From Hofstenia miamia (lineage: Eukaryota > Xenacoelomorpha > Acoela), in the NCBI GenBank assembly GCA_004352715.1, contig SCFE01000009.1, forward strand, positions 2,339,799-2,403,798: DNA of 64,000 nucleotides. Reading direction: 5' to 3'. Below are positions 22,770-33,003 of this stretch, piece after piece. A model generated the notes under the pieces. It made no database searches and was not told the origin of the DNA. It was given only the letters and a program-made list of their open reading frames with translations. The stretch's first letter is position 1. Each line of letters opens with the position of its first letter. A program made the position numbers and the translations under genes.

Positions 22770-23272
22770 GTAGTAAAAGTAAGAAGAAGATCAAGAAGAG
22801 AAAACGCATTTCCTTAGGCATTCATCATACAAATTTTTTAGAACTAAGAGGCATCGCACAATCGATGGGATAAAGTTTTTCTTGTAATTAGGCATTTGTA
22901 CTGAACAAACTAGAATACTCAGCGCGGGGGAAAGAAAAATTGGAGCATTTTTCAAAAAGCCTTTCGCATTACAGTGCGTTTCTGTCACAAAGTGATTTTG
23001 AGAATGTCTGTTTAAAAACAATTAGGTTAGAACGTTCAAACACCTTTTCAAGTTTATCACTTTGCCAAAGTTTCATAAAGGTGTTAGTTGTTACAAAAAG
23101 ACAAAATATAGCTGCTTAGAAAATATTTTAGATAAATGCCTAAAAAGTTAAATTTTCATAATGCATTCAATATTGTATTTTTTTTATGATCCAATTTTTC
23201 ATATAATTGTTTATGAGATATTTGAGGTTAAATTGTATCCTAAAATACTTACTTCATTTAATTTTTTAACAA

Positions 23273-23354
23273 GGGAGGCCATGGTGATTCTGATCATTTA
23301 GAAGTTGACACATCATGTAATCTACAATGAAAATTTTTTGATCCACGGCCTCCC
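23273..23354. repeat. Short inverted repeat (possible mini-MITE)
   Basis: GGGAGGCCATGG (23273-23284) and CCACGGCCTCCC (23343-23354) are near-perfect inverted arms with one mismatch, 58 bp apart, in AT-rich DNA. It may be a very small MITE or a hairpin; no target duplication is clear. Confidence 0.4.
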
Positions 23355-24769
23355 ATTTTAACACAGATTGCTTGACCTTATTTTGAATAGGCCATCATTG
23401 ATCCTGACAGAAATTCATTATTTTCACAGTTAATTTCATAAAATATTTCACAAACTACAATTATTTCTCATTTTCAATGAAGAGCAGAAAATTTCAAAAA
23501 TGGAAGGAAATGCCTTCATAGTTTGGGGACATATGCATATTGCATTTATAGACTATAACCAAAAGTATTTAGTACAAGTGAAAATTAATCTTTACTGTAT
23601 ATTTACTGAGTAAATTACATAATTACAATTTATACTCAAATAATTTTCAAGATGATTTTTTTCTATGAGATCAGCCACGTGCGTAGAACTTTTTGACGAA
23701 GTCATCTCAGTGATGATAAAAGTAAGTAAATAAAAGGGGAATTTGAAAAACATTTAAAAAATTGATCCGAAAATTTATTTCGTCACATTGCTTTTTTTAA
23801 AAAATATTTTACCGAAAATTTTTTATTTATCCAATCAAAATCAATGTTCACAACAGGACTGAGGGCATTCTACCTTGTCTCCCTCTGGTACCCCAGTGAA
23901 TGAGATCATTCAATTTTGATTGTAGTTGATAGTTTGCATTTAAAAATCAAGTTTAGTGTAACATTATATCTGTTTATGCGCTTCTTTAATTAATTATTAA
24001 AATCACATTAGTGTAGATTTTCAGAATACTAAACATGTAGTAAAACAATTTGCATTTCATACATTCAATATCATTTGGAACGTTAATATATAATATTTTA
24101 AAATTAATATAAAACGTATTCCATTTTCTTGCGTTCACATCATCTAATGAATTGTGATTATAGAAATCAACACTATGCACTTTGTTTGCCGTAAATATTG
24201 AGACATGCAACCTATTAAAGCATCAAATCATATTTATGTTTTCATAAGTGGAAAACACATTTTTTTTCATTGCTGCTGATTTTTAATTAACACGATTTCT
24301 TGTTTTGCATAAGATAAAAATAGTTTACATTATTTTGCTTTTAGCAGTTAATTAAACCACAAGTAACTTGGAAATTTCTACTCGACAAAATTTACATGTG
24401 AAGAATATAAAGAAAAAATAGTTTCTTACAATTACTAAACAATAAAATTTACATTTACATGCAATGCGAAAAATTTCAAAGCATTTGAGGAAAATTTAAA
24501 ATGCATATATTGCCGTCTAACTATATACAACTGTTTTATTAAATAGTTTTGGTACCCTGTTTCAAATTAATGCTATTTCCTGTTCTTTGTAGCAAGCAAT
24601 ATTAATAAAAGCGAAGAAAGGAATTTATATAGCTGGATTGGCTTCTAAATTAATACTTTCATGTACCGCAGATATTGAATCCCACAAAAGAAAAATTTGT
24701 TTTAATTTATTTTTAACACCTATCATCTCCCAAATTATTAGTTTTTAAGCGCATATATTTATTTTACAG

Positions 24770-24868
24770 GAGCAACGATTGAAGAATTTCTTAGACCAGC
24801 TTTGCAAGCATAAAAAGAGTATTGATGACCTTGAAAACAAAACAAAAAAACGTTTCTTCACTTTTTAA
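24770..24868 (+). CDS. Candidate terminal coding exon
   Basis: A good 3' splice site (ATATTTATTTTACAG) is followed by 32 open codons ending in TAA. The peptide starts EQRLKNFLDQLCKHKKSIDD and ends KKRFFTF. It is strongly charged and could form an amphipathic helix or coiled coil, more protein-like than other short frames nearby. No polyadenylation signal or upstream exon has been tied to it, so it stays a candidate. Confidence 0.3.
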   Translation, partial: EQRLKNFLDQLCKHKKSIDDLENKTKKRFFTF

Positions 24869-26002
24869 AAAACTATTTTTTAAATATTATGACGAATAGA
24901 ATGGCTTAAAGATTCATACAATTTACTAAATTAATTTAAATACTTTTAAATTGGATAGCAATTTCTTACATGGAAGGAATGTGAACATGAGGTTAAACTC
25001 AAACTAAAAATCTCAATGCAATTAGAACCGAAAATTCATCAAAAACTACTTCAAATAGTGTAATGTTATCCTCAAAAATGGCGTCGGGGTATGTTGAATA
25101 ATGATGATACTACTATTTCACCGTTTTCAATGATCAGGATATTCGAAGTATGCATTATTAGGCAGTTGGAATTACATACATACATATTATTGGCTAATTT
25201 GGCTATTTGGAAATTGTTAATATGTAAACATAAACTTTGAATATATGAATTATAGACACGAGCAAATGAACAAAGGAATTGTATTCTATCAATTTTTTTG
25301 TTGAATCTATAGGGATTGATTGCAAACTAACTAAAAAGATGTATTGAATTGCATTGTAGAAATATTATTTGCAAAAAACCCAGTAGAAACTTCTGAAAAG
25401 ATTTCCTATTCTATTCATTATGCCTTATTCAATTTTTAACAATTTTTGCAATGACAATCGAGAACCGATTTTATAATAATTTCAAATCGATTTTGTTAGG
25501 AAAATATTTGCAAAGTACATATATAATTTTTCAAAGGCATTGTAATTAGAATAGTGTGGCAAAACAATTTTAGGTAAATTTAAAAATTAAAAAATTTCAA
25601 TTGCATCAAAAATGAATAAAATGCGCTTTGTTATATTTAATAATAGCAACTGAGTAAATTACATCCACTTAACTAATGACACAACTAGGGCACTGTTCAC
25701 TTATTGTAAAAACATCACTAATTGCCGTTTTACTTAAGAACAAAAAACGACTCACAGAATGTTAAAGGAAAACTTGCTGAAATTTTAATTTAAAAATACT
25801 ATATTTATAAGTAAACGAAATACAAGCATTAACTAGCTCAGAATAGAACGAATATGAAGGTAAAGACGTGGTCAGGAGGAGTTTTGACCCCGCCTGCGTG
25901 GTTCCTGATTGCTCCGGTGAAGCTTTTCCTCGAAAAGTTCACATATATCTAAATATAAATATTTCTTCACTTTTTGCATTGGATGTGTTTTGATCACGAA
26001 CG

Positions 26003-26278
26003 GTGAAAAATGAAAGATCACAAAAAATCTTAATGAATATTAAAAAAATGAAGAAAATTCTTAGTTTCAATATCAGTAATACTATTTTACATTCAAAGAA
26101 GGAGTATGGAGAAACTCCTACATCCAAGCTAGATTGGATACAATTGCAAAGCGTTTTCAAAGGATCTGTCCAGCCAAAATTGTACAATTTCTTACCTACT
26201 AATGTTATCACTAATACTACGGTGATTCGAAAAAATTCAAATTTTGGAGAACTACCAATGCTGGAGAAAAAAAAATGA
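26003..26278 (+). CDS. Unrecognised open frame (91 codons)
   Basis: The plus frame begins MKNERSQKILMNIKK and ends FGELPMLEKKK. The opposite strand of the same segment is open for 147 codons (25939-26382), so at most one is real. The plus version has a mixed, less repetitive composition. Past its stop the same frame reads on with further stops, which would suit a decayed gene or element. I recognise no family. Confidence 0.2.
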   Translation: MKNERSQKILMNIKKMKKILSFNISNTILHSKKEYGETPTSKLDWIQLQSVFKGSVQPKLYNFLPTNVITNTTVIRKNSNFGELPMLEKKK

Positions 26279-26359
26279 CCCGCCATTATTGTACCTTGCT
26301 GACAAAAAATAGAAGACATTGAATGACGCAATCCAACTCGAGAGACCATTGCAAACATT

Positions 26360-27274
26360 TTATCACTTGGAAAACTCAACAAGCTTTCATTACCAATTCT
26401 GTCTTCATTTTAAGCTAATGATAAAATTACAACTTCAAACTGAGTTAATGATTAGTACTGCTTACATATTAAAATTATAATGTTAAAGGGGGTGCCACAC
26501 GGCTAGTCTTTCGACTAATACTCATTTTTAAATGGAACAGTTTCTATTTCATAATTTGATAAATCGTAAACCGCAAAAGTCATTTTGGGGGTGCCCCAAG
26601 ATTAGTCTTTTGACTATAGTCAAAAAAGTTTTTAGAATATAGTCAAAAGACTAATCGTGTGGCACCCTCTTAGGAGCTTCAAAAGAAATATGACATCCTT
26701 TGCTAAAAGTCTTTGCAGATGTTAAACTTCTTTCATTAATGGCATTAGAAATATAGTTTGATTTGATCTCTCAAAAATATTGAAATTTGTTAAGTAAATA
26801 GGGATTTTATCATTATTTTGAATAAAAATGAAATTTAGACTTTACAAAATATCTTAGGATTCTTGGACTTACAATCATATTAAACAATCTTTGTAAAATT
26901 CTCATTTCCATGTCTAGTTTTAACATATGTTCTTTGACTTCTACACGCCCTAGTTGTAACGGATCTCTTTAGTGAAAGGTCAAGGAAAGTTGTTTTGTAA
27001 TTATTTACAGTTTTCTACCAAGCAATTCTATTTGTTTTATTTATAGTTTTCTCAATGAAAGTTCATTTCGGATGGGATGAGACAGCATGTATTTGAATTC
27101 CCAATGATAGTCGATAATTGATACCTATTGTAAAATATACTTAGGCTTAAATTTGCAGTTTCGTTAATAATTCATTAAAATTTGTGGTTTGCAACTTTTT
27201 TACATGTAATCATATATTAGTAGAAACTAAATCTAAGTTTTCATCAATTAAATAAATATATTTGAACTGTATTC
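26360..27274 (+). repeat. Segmental duplication unit A, left part
   Basis: From CTTGGAAAACTCAACAAGC onwards this segment matches 30668-31571 with scattered substitutions and small indels. It includes one copy of a TIR element (26488-26669). It is interrupted at 27274 by a LINE insertion and resumes at 28881. Confidence 0.85.
26488..26669. mobile_element. MITE with GGGGGTGCCACAC termini, copy 1
   Basis: The left end GGGGGTGCCACACGGCTAGT and right end, reverse-complemented, GAGGGTGCCACACGATTAGT are inverted repeats of about 35 bp including AGTCTTTTGACTATAGTC. A third copy of the terminal motif (GGGGGTGCCCCAAGATTAG) lies internally at about 26587 in direct orientation to the left end. GACTATAGTC and AGTCNTTNGACT are themselves palindromic. 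No coding capacity. TTA occurs next to both ends, a possible 3-bp target duplication, but the exact boundary is ambiguous. Confidence 0.7.
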
Positions 27275-27653
27275 GTGTTTCACACGATTTACTGCTCAAT
27301 CGTCTTTACGAATGCGGCCTTCCACGTGATTTCATAGCTCTTATGTCATCCTACCTCAGAGACAGACAATTTCGCGTGCGGGTATCGGGCCACAGAAGCA
27401 GATTCTTTACGACGACATGTGGAATTCCTCAAGGATCACTGTTAGGCCCTCTGCTCTTTATACTGTTCATGTCTACCTTAAAACCTAGCCTAAGCGTTAG
27501 TCACCATAATCATTCCTGTTTACCAATCGGTCGTCTTGTCTGAACTACGCAATATTCATAGCTGGACCCAGTATAACAGGATGGCACTAAATCTTCAAAA
27601 GTGCAAACAGATGGTCATACGACCAAAGAAACATACCTTTGCTGGATGACTTG

Positions 27654-27969
27654 GATGTGGTGGAGAACATAAAGATATGTGGTCTTTGGATTTCCAATTC
27701 CCTCAAATGGAATTGTCACATTAGCTACACTGTTAGAAAATGCTCTCAGAGGCTATTTATTATTCGCTCCTTGAGAAAGTACATTGACAACCATGACCTC
27801 ATTCGAATATTTATGGCACTTATTTGCAGTATTATAGATTATGCTAGTCCGGTGTTTGTTAGCTTACCTTCAACGCATTGTAAATCGTTTTTATCGATTA
27901 ATTGATGGCTCCAGCGCAAATGCCCTCAGTATTTCAACCAGGCGCACTAATCTCTCCATGAAATTATTT
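27654..27969 (+). repeat. Duplicated LINE segment, copy A
   Basis: It matches 28345-28680 except for a deletion of about 20 bp (the TAACTATTTAAACACAGAT stretch is missing after GTTAGCTTACC). It ends at a single N (27970). As with the other single-N joins this is probably an alternative haplotype. Confidence 0.8.
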
Positions 27970-27970
27970 N

Positions 27971-28344
27971 GACAGTAAGAAAAACAACAACATCTGTTTA
28001 TGGATTGGTTTGTCTTGGAATGTAAACAATGTTTACATATTTTGAAGTTGAAATATTTCAAAGACAATAATTTACGTTTTGGAAGTCTGTTCTCTACTGG
28101 AGAAGTAAGCAATTAGTTTCAAGTAGCTATTCGACTAGTTTTAGTACCGTTCAGACTCGACTTTTATCAGCTGATAAATTATCAGATGACAGTAATTTGG
28201 CTGTTTTGCCAAAAAATCGGATGGAGCGTTCAGACTATCGACTTTTATCAGCCGATAAAAAAGCAGATAGAGTGTTCACACTATCGACTTTTATCACCGA
28301 TTTCTTGACAGATGATAAAAGTCGATAGTGGGAACACACCTTTA
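27971..28344. mobile_element. MITE-like element with repeated CGACTTTTATCA motif (left end missing)
   Basis: Three direct copies of GTTCANACT(AT)CGACTTTTATCA occur at about 28149, 28230 and 28274, and one inverted copy (GATAAAAGTCGATAGTGGGAAC) closes the element. The last direct copy and the inverted one form a 66-bp hairpin (28272-28337) with a stem of about 21 bp. Repeated subterminal motifs plus a terminal hairpin are usual in MITEs. The left boundary is lost at the N. It lies within the LINE, directly before GATGTGGTGGAG. Confidence 0.6.
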
Positions 28345-28955
28345 GATGTGGTGGAGAACATAAAGATATGTGGTCTTTGGATTTCCAATTCCCTCAAATG
28401 GAATTGTCACATTAGCTACACTGTTAGAAAATGCTCTCAGAGGCTATTTATTATTCGCTCCTTGAGAAAGTACATTGACAACCATGACCTCATTCGAATA
28501 TTTATGGCACTTATTTGCAGTATTATCGATTATGCTAGTCCGGTGTTCGTTAGCTTACCTAACTATTTAAACACAGATCTTCAACGCATTGTAAATCGTT
28601 TCTATCGATTAATTGATGGCTCCAGCGCAAATGCCCTCAGTATTTCAACCAGGCGCACTAATCTCTCCATGAAATTATTTGAGACAGCCTTGGTCACACA
28701 AGGTCATAAGCTACATGATTGTATGCCCCCACGACACGTTTTTTCGGGAAAGCTTGTTTCCATGATTTGCAAGTCTGATCTCAGACATCGTCAATTTCTA
28801 CCTTTTTCCATTCGGTGTTATTATTTTTGTTTTGTTTTGACATAATTAGGATATTAATAATAAACATATCAATCAATCAATAATATAATGTGAGTCCCGT
28901 GGGAGGCGATGGGATGAGAAGGGACAGAAAAATGTGTCCCATTGACAAGTCTGGG

Positions 28956-28964
28956 TATATAAAG
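28956..28964 (+). promoter_or_regulatory. TATA-box-like motif
   Basis: TATATAAAG stands 31 bp before the ATG of the small frame at 28987 and is conserved in the paralogous copy near 31656. The spacing would place a transcription start close to the ATG, so it may serve a longer transcript. It is only a sequence match in AT-rich DNA. Confidence 0.25.
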
Positions 28965-28986
28965 TGCCGTGCTACAAGTCTCTAAG

Positions 28987-29175
28987 ATGGAGAAAAACTT
29001 CTTAGGTTTATCAGACTTAGAACATTTAAGCAGTTGTATTGTATTAATTAAATTTGCTAATGATTTAGCATCCATATGTCCAATTGAAAACTCTTCTTTT
29101 ACTACTGAATATCAATCAGTTATGACTTTGTTTAAAGATAGTGATGGAATAGTCTTAAAATCTAACTTTTATTAG
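28987..29175 (+). CDS. Small unrecognised open frame (62 aa)
   Basis: The frame starts MEKNFLGLSDLEHLSSCIVL and ends DSDGIVLKSNFY. The start of a paralogous copy survives at 31687-31749 with one visible amino-acid change (S to N), then runs into a gap. A TATA-like motif precedes both. Composition is balanced compared with neighbouring frames, but there is no family signature. It might be a host exon or part of an unrecognised element. Confidence 0.3.
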   Translation: MEKNFLGLSDLEHLSSCIVLIKFANDLASICPIENSSFTTEYQSVMTLFKDSDGIVLKSNFY

Positions 29176-29667
29176 GGTCATATCCCCAAATATTTGATTT
29201 CTAAATATCTGCTATTTTTATGTATGAAAGTGTTTTTCAACTGAAAATATAGTCGTTGTTGTTGCTCTAATTTTTTTGTTGGTGATTTTCTCATTGTAAA
29301 TAACTAAAAAGTTTACTAATGTAATGGAGGAATTGGAACAGTAAATTTTTTGTGCTTTATTGGCAAGTGAGTCATTGTTTCTCTAGTGTTTTCCAAAGGA
29401 CGGTGTGATTAAGGTCTTTCTCCTGGTAATCCAAATTTTTCCAGAAATTTACATTGGTATGTTGATATTTTTAAATTTGCTGAACTTTTTAAATTTTTTA
29501 AGGATTTCCATATTTCAAAAACACCATTTTAAAAAATTTCAAAATGAATATTATTAACTTACTCAGTTGTATAGTGCTCGGGCAGTGTTTCCCCCAAATA
29601 ATCTTTGCAGAAATATATCTACTGCTATATCGTGCTTAACTTAATGAAATACTCTGATGAGGCATTT

Positions 29668-30667
29668 NNNNNNNNNNNNNNNNNNNNNNNNNNNNNNNNN
29701 NNNNNNNNNNNNNNNNNNNNNNNNNNNNNNNNNNNNNNNNNNNNNNNNNNNNNNNNNNNNNNNNNNNNNNNNNNNNNNNNNNNNNNNNNNNNNNNNNNNN
29801 NNNNNNNNNNNNNNNNNNNNNNNNNNNNNNNNNNNNNNNNNNNNNNNNNNNNNNNNNNNNNNNNNNNNNNNNNNNNNNNNNNNNNNNNNNNNNNNNNNNN
29901 NNNNNNNNNNNNNNNNNNNNNNNNNNNNNNNNNNNNNNNNNNNNNNNNNNNNNNNNNNNNNNNNNNNNNNNNNNNNNNNNNNNNNNNNNNNNNNNNNNNN
30001 NNNNNNNNNNNNNNNNNNNNNNNNNNNNNNNNNNNNNNNNNNNNNNNNNNNNNNNNNNNNNNNNNNNNNNNNNNNNNNNNNNNNNNNNNNNNNNNNNNNN
30101 NNNNNNNNNNNNNNNNNNNNNNNNNNNNNNNNNNNNNNNNNNNNNNNNNNNNNNNNNNNNNNNNNNNNNNNNNNNNNNNNNNNNNNNNNNNNNNNNNNNN
30201 NNNNNNNNNNNNNNNNNNNNNNNNNNNNNNNNNNNNNNNNNNNNNNNNNNNNNNNNNNNNNNNNNNNNNNNNNNNNNNNNNNNNNNNNNNNNNNNNNNNN
30301 NNNNNNNNNNNNNNNNNNNNNNNNNNNNNNNNNNNNNNNNNNNNNNNNNNNNNNNNNNNNNNNNNNNNNNNNNNNNNNNNNNNNNNNNNNNNNNNNNNNN
30401 NNNNNNNNNNNNNNNNNNNNNNNNNNNNNNNNNNNNNNNNNNNNNNNNNNNNNNNNNNNNNNNNNNNNNNNNNNNNNNNNNNNNNNNNNNNNNNNNNNNN
30501 NNNNNNNNNNNNNNNNNNNNNNNNNNNNNNNNNNNNNNNNNNNNNNNNNNNNNNNNNNNNNNNNNNNNNNNNNNNNNNNNNNNNNNNNNNNNNNNNNNNN
30601 NNNNNNNNNNNNNNNNNNNNNNNNNNNNNNNNNNNNNNNNNNNNNNNNNNNNNNNNNNNNNNNNNNN
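29668..30667. other. Assembly gap (1000 N)
   Basis: Exactly 1000 N, size unknown. It separates the two units of the segmental duplication. Confidence 0.95.
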
Positions 30668-31749
30668 ACTGGGAAAACTCAACAAGCTTTCATTACCAAT
30701 TCTGGCTTCATTTTAAGCTAATGATAAAATTACGACTTCAAACTGAGTATGTACTTGTTAATGATTAGTACTGCTTACATATGACAAATTATAATGTTAA
30801 AGGGGTGCCACGCGGCTAGTCTTTTGACTAATAGTCATTTTTAAATAGAACAGTTTCTATTTCATAATTTGATAATCGTAAACCGCAAAAGTCTCTTTTT
30901 GGGGGTGCCCCACGATTAGTCATTTGACTATAGTCTAAAAAGTTTTTAGACTATAGTCAAAAGACTAATCGTGTGGCACCCCCTTAGGGGCTTCAAAAGA
31001 AATATGACATCCATTGCTAAAAGTCTTTGCAGATGTTAAACTTCTTTCATTAATGGCATTAGAAATATAGTTTGATTTGATCTCTCAAAAATATTGAAAT
31101 TTATTAAGTAAATAGAGATTTTATCATTATTTTGACCTAAGAATGAAATTTAGACTTTACAAAATATCTTAGGATTTTTGGACCTTACAATCATATTAAA
31201 AAATCATTGTAAAATTCTCATTTCCATGTCTAGTTTTAACATATGTTCTTTGACTTCTACACGCCCTAGTTGCAACGGATCTCTTTAATGAAAGGTCAAG
31301 GAAAGTTATTTTGTAATTATTTACAGTTTTCTACCAAGCAATTCTATTTGTTATATTTATAGTTTTCTCAATGAAAGTTCATTTCGGATGGGATGAGACA
31401 GTATGCATTTGAATTTCCCATGATAATCAATAATTGATATTGTAAAATATAGTTAGGCTTAAATTTGCAATTTCGTTAATACATTAAAATTTGTGGTTTG
31501 TAACTTTTTTACATGTAACCATATATTAGTAGAAACTAAATCAATTAAATAAATATATTTGAACTGTATTCCATATTTATAATATAATGTGAGTCCCGTG
31601 GGAGACGATGGGATAAAGATGTGATAGAAAAATGTGTCCCAATGAAAAGTCTGGGTATATAAAGTGCCGTGCTACAAGTCTCTAAAATGGAGAAAAACTT
31701 CTTAGGTTTATCAGACTTAGAACATTTAAACAGTTGTATTGTATTAATC
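30668..31749 (+). repeat. Segmental duplication unit B (lacks the LINE)
   Basis: It matches 26360-27274 and then, without interruption, 28881 onwards. At 31561-31590 the sequence reads straight across the point where unit A holds the LINE, with eight extra bases (CATATTTA, 31572-31579) that are absent from unit A. Unit B is therefore the empty-site version. Confidence 0.85.
30801..30983. mobile_element. MITE with GGGGTGCCAC termini, copy 2
   Basis: Paralogue of 26488-26669 carried within the duplicated unit, with the same three-motif layout. The central GACTATAGTCTAAAAAG/CTTTTT-AGACTATAGTC palindrome is better preserved here, which suggests the element originally ended in a long hairpin. Confidence 0.7.
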
Positions 31750-32749
31750 NNNNNNNNNNNNNNNNNNNNNNNNNNNNNNNNNNNNNNNNNNNNNNNNNNN
31801 NNNNNNNNNNNNNNNNNNNNNNNNNNNNNNNNNNNNNNNNNNNNNNNNNNNNNNNNNNNNNNNNNNNNNNNNNNNNNNNNNNNNNNNNNNNNNNNNNNNN
31901 NNNNNNNNNNNNNNNNNNNNNNNNNNNNNNNNNNNNNNNNNNNNNNNNNNNNNNNNNNNNNNNNNNNNNNNNNNNNNNNNNNNNNNNNNNNNNNNNNNNN
32001 NNNNNNNNNNNNNNNNNNNNNNNNNNNNNNNNNNNNNNNNNNNNNNNNNNNNNNNNNNNNNNNNNNNNNNNNNNNNNNNNNNNNNNNNNNNNNNNNNNNN
32101 NNNNNNNNNNNNNNNNNNNNNNNNNNNNNNNNNNNNNNNNNNNNNNNNNNNNNNNNNNNNNNNNNNNNNNNNNNNNNNNNNNNNNNNNNNNNNNNNNNNN
32201 NNNNNNNNNNNNNNNNNNNNNNNNNNNNNNNNNNNNNNNNNNNNNNNNNNNNNNNNNNNNNNNNNNNNNNNNNNNNNNNNNNNNNNNNNNNNNNNNNNNN
32301 NNNNNNNNNNNNNNNNNNNNNNNNNNNNNNNNNNNNNNNNNNNNNNNNNNNNNNNNNNNNNNNNNNNNNNNNNNNNNNNNNNNNNNNNNNNNNNNNNNNN
32401 NNNNNNNNNNNNNNNNNNNNNNNNNNNNNNNNNNNNNNNNNNNNNNNNNNNNNNNNNNNNNNNNNNNNNNNNNNNNNNNNNNNNNNNNNNNNNNNNNNNN
32501 NNNNNNNNNNNNNNNNNNNNNNNNNNNNNNNNNNNNNNNNNNNNNNNNNNNNNNNNNNNNNNNNNNNNNNNNNNNNNNNNNNNNNNNNNNNNNNNNNNNN
32601 NNNNNNNNNNNNNNNNNNNNNNNNNNNNNNNNNNNNNNNNNNNNNNNNNNNNNNNNNNNNNNNNNNNNNNNNNNNNNNNNNNNNNNNNNNNNNNNNNNNN
32701 NNNNNNNNNNNNNNNNNNNNNNNNNNNNNNNNNNNNNNNNNNNNNNNNN
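31750..32749. other. Assembly gap (1000 N)
   Basis: Exactly 1000 N. The left flank is duplication unit B, the right flank an R4-like LINE piece. Confidence 0.95.
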
Positions 32750-33003
32750 ATGTTCATGAGAGACTAGCAGTAGCACTGGAGGAGTGTGTGGTGATTGGGT
32801 GTCCAGAGTGGTAGGTAGTGGGAAGGACATTTCTGATACAGAAGGACCCAAAGAAAGGTAGTGAGGCAAGCAACTTCAGACCAATAACATGTCTGCCAAC
32901 AATGTGGAAATTCCTAACTTCAGTGATTTCAAATAGGCTGGCATGTTACTTAGAGCAGAATATGTTGATACCAGAGGAACAAAAGGGAAGATTCACCCCG
33001 TAA
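32750..33003 (+). mobile_element. R4/Dong-like LINE RT fragment
   Basis: VHERLAVALEECVVIGCPEW is followed, after a stop, by VGRTFLIQKDPKKGSEASNF and RPITCLPTMWKFLTSVISNR, then LIPEEQKG. NFRPITCLPTMWKLLT and LxPEEQKG are hallmark segments of R4/Dong-type RTs. It overlaps the fragment at 20098-20622 in the HERLA-ALEECVV stretch. It stops abruptly at about 33003 where a different LINE begins on the other strand. Confidence 0.75.

Larger units (their letters stand above)
21623..25938. other. Mostly unique AT-rich DNA with weak exon candidates
   Basis: No complete gene is visible. Within it I flag two weak exon candidates (22693-22769 and 24770-24868) and a short inverted repeat (23273-23354), listed separately. 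The remainder shows only short random open frames. Near 25870-25925 a GC-richer patch (GGAGGAGTTTTGACCCCGCC) is unexplained. Confidence 0.5.
27275..28880 (+). mobile_element. 5'-truncated LINE insertion with (ATCA)n tail
   Basis: It starts in the RT palm: RVSHDLLLNRLYECGLPRDF, then CGIPQGSLLGPLLFILF (27418-27469), the GxPQGSxLGPLLF motif. The YADD box is missing: the frame passes into an unrelated tail and stops at 27543. NRMALNLQKCKQMVIRP (27580-27630) and ENIKICGLWISNSLKWNCHI (about 27665) are the usual C-terminal RT landmarks. It finishes with HRQFLPFSIRCYYF, an AATAAA and ATCAATCAATCAATAA. A segment from 27654 is repeated at 28345 after a single N and a MITE. The insertion is defined by the empty site in the paralogous unit at 31561-31590. 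Confidence 0.85.
28881..29667 (+). repeat. Segmental duplication unit A, right part
   Basis: From TAATATAATGTGAGTCCCG this matches 31580-31749 until the gap at 31750 hides the rest of the other copy. It contains the small open frame at 28987-29175; the remainder to the gap at 29668 is AT-rich without a recognisable gene. Confidence 0.75.

Noticed and set aside
25939-26382. 147-codon minus-strand open frame
   Set aside because: It is antisense to an equally plausible plus frame, is rich in Phe/Ile from AT-rich DNA and has no domain; not listed as a gene.
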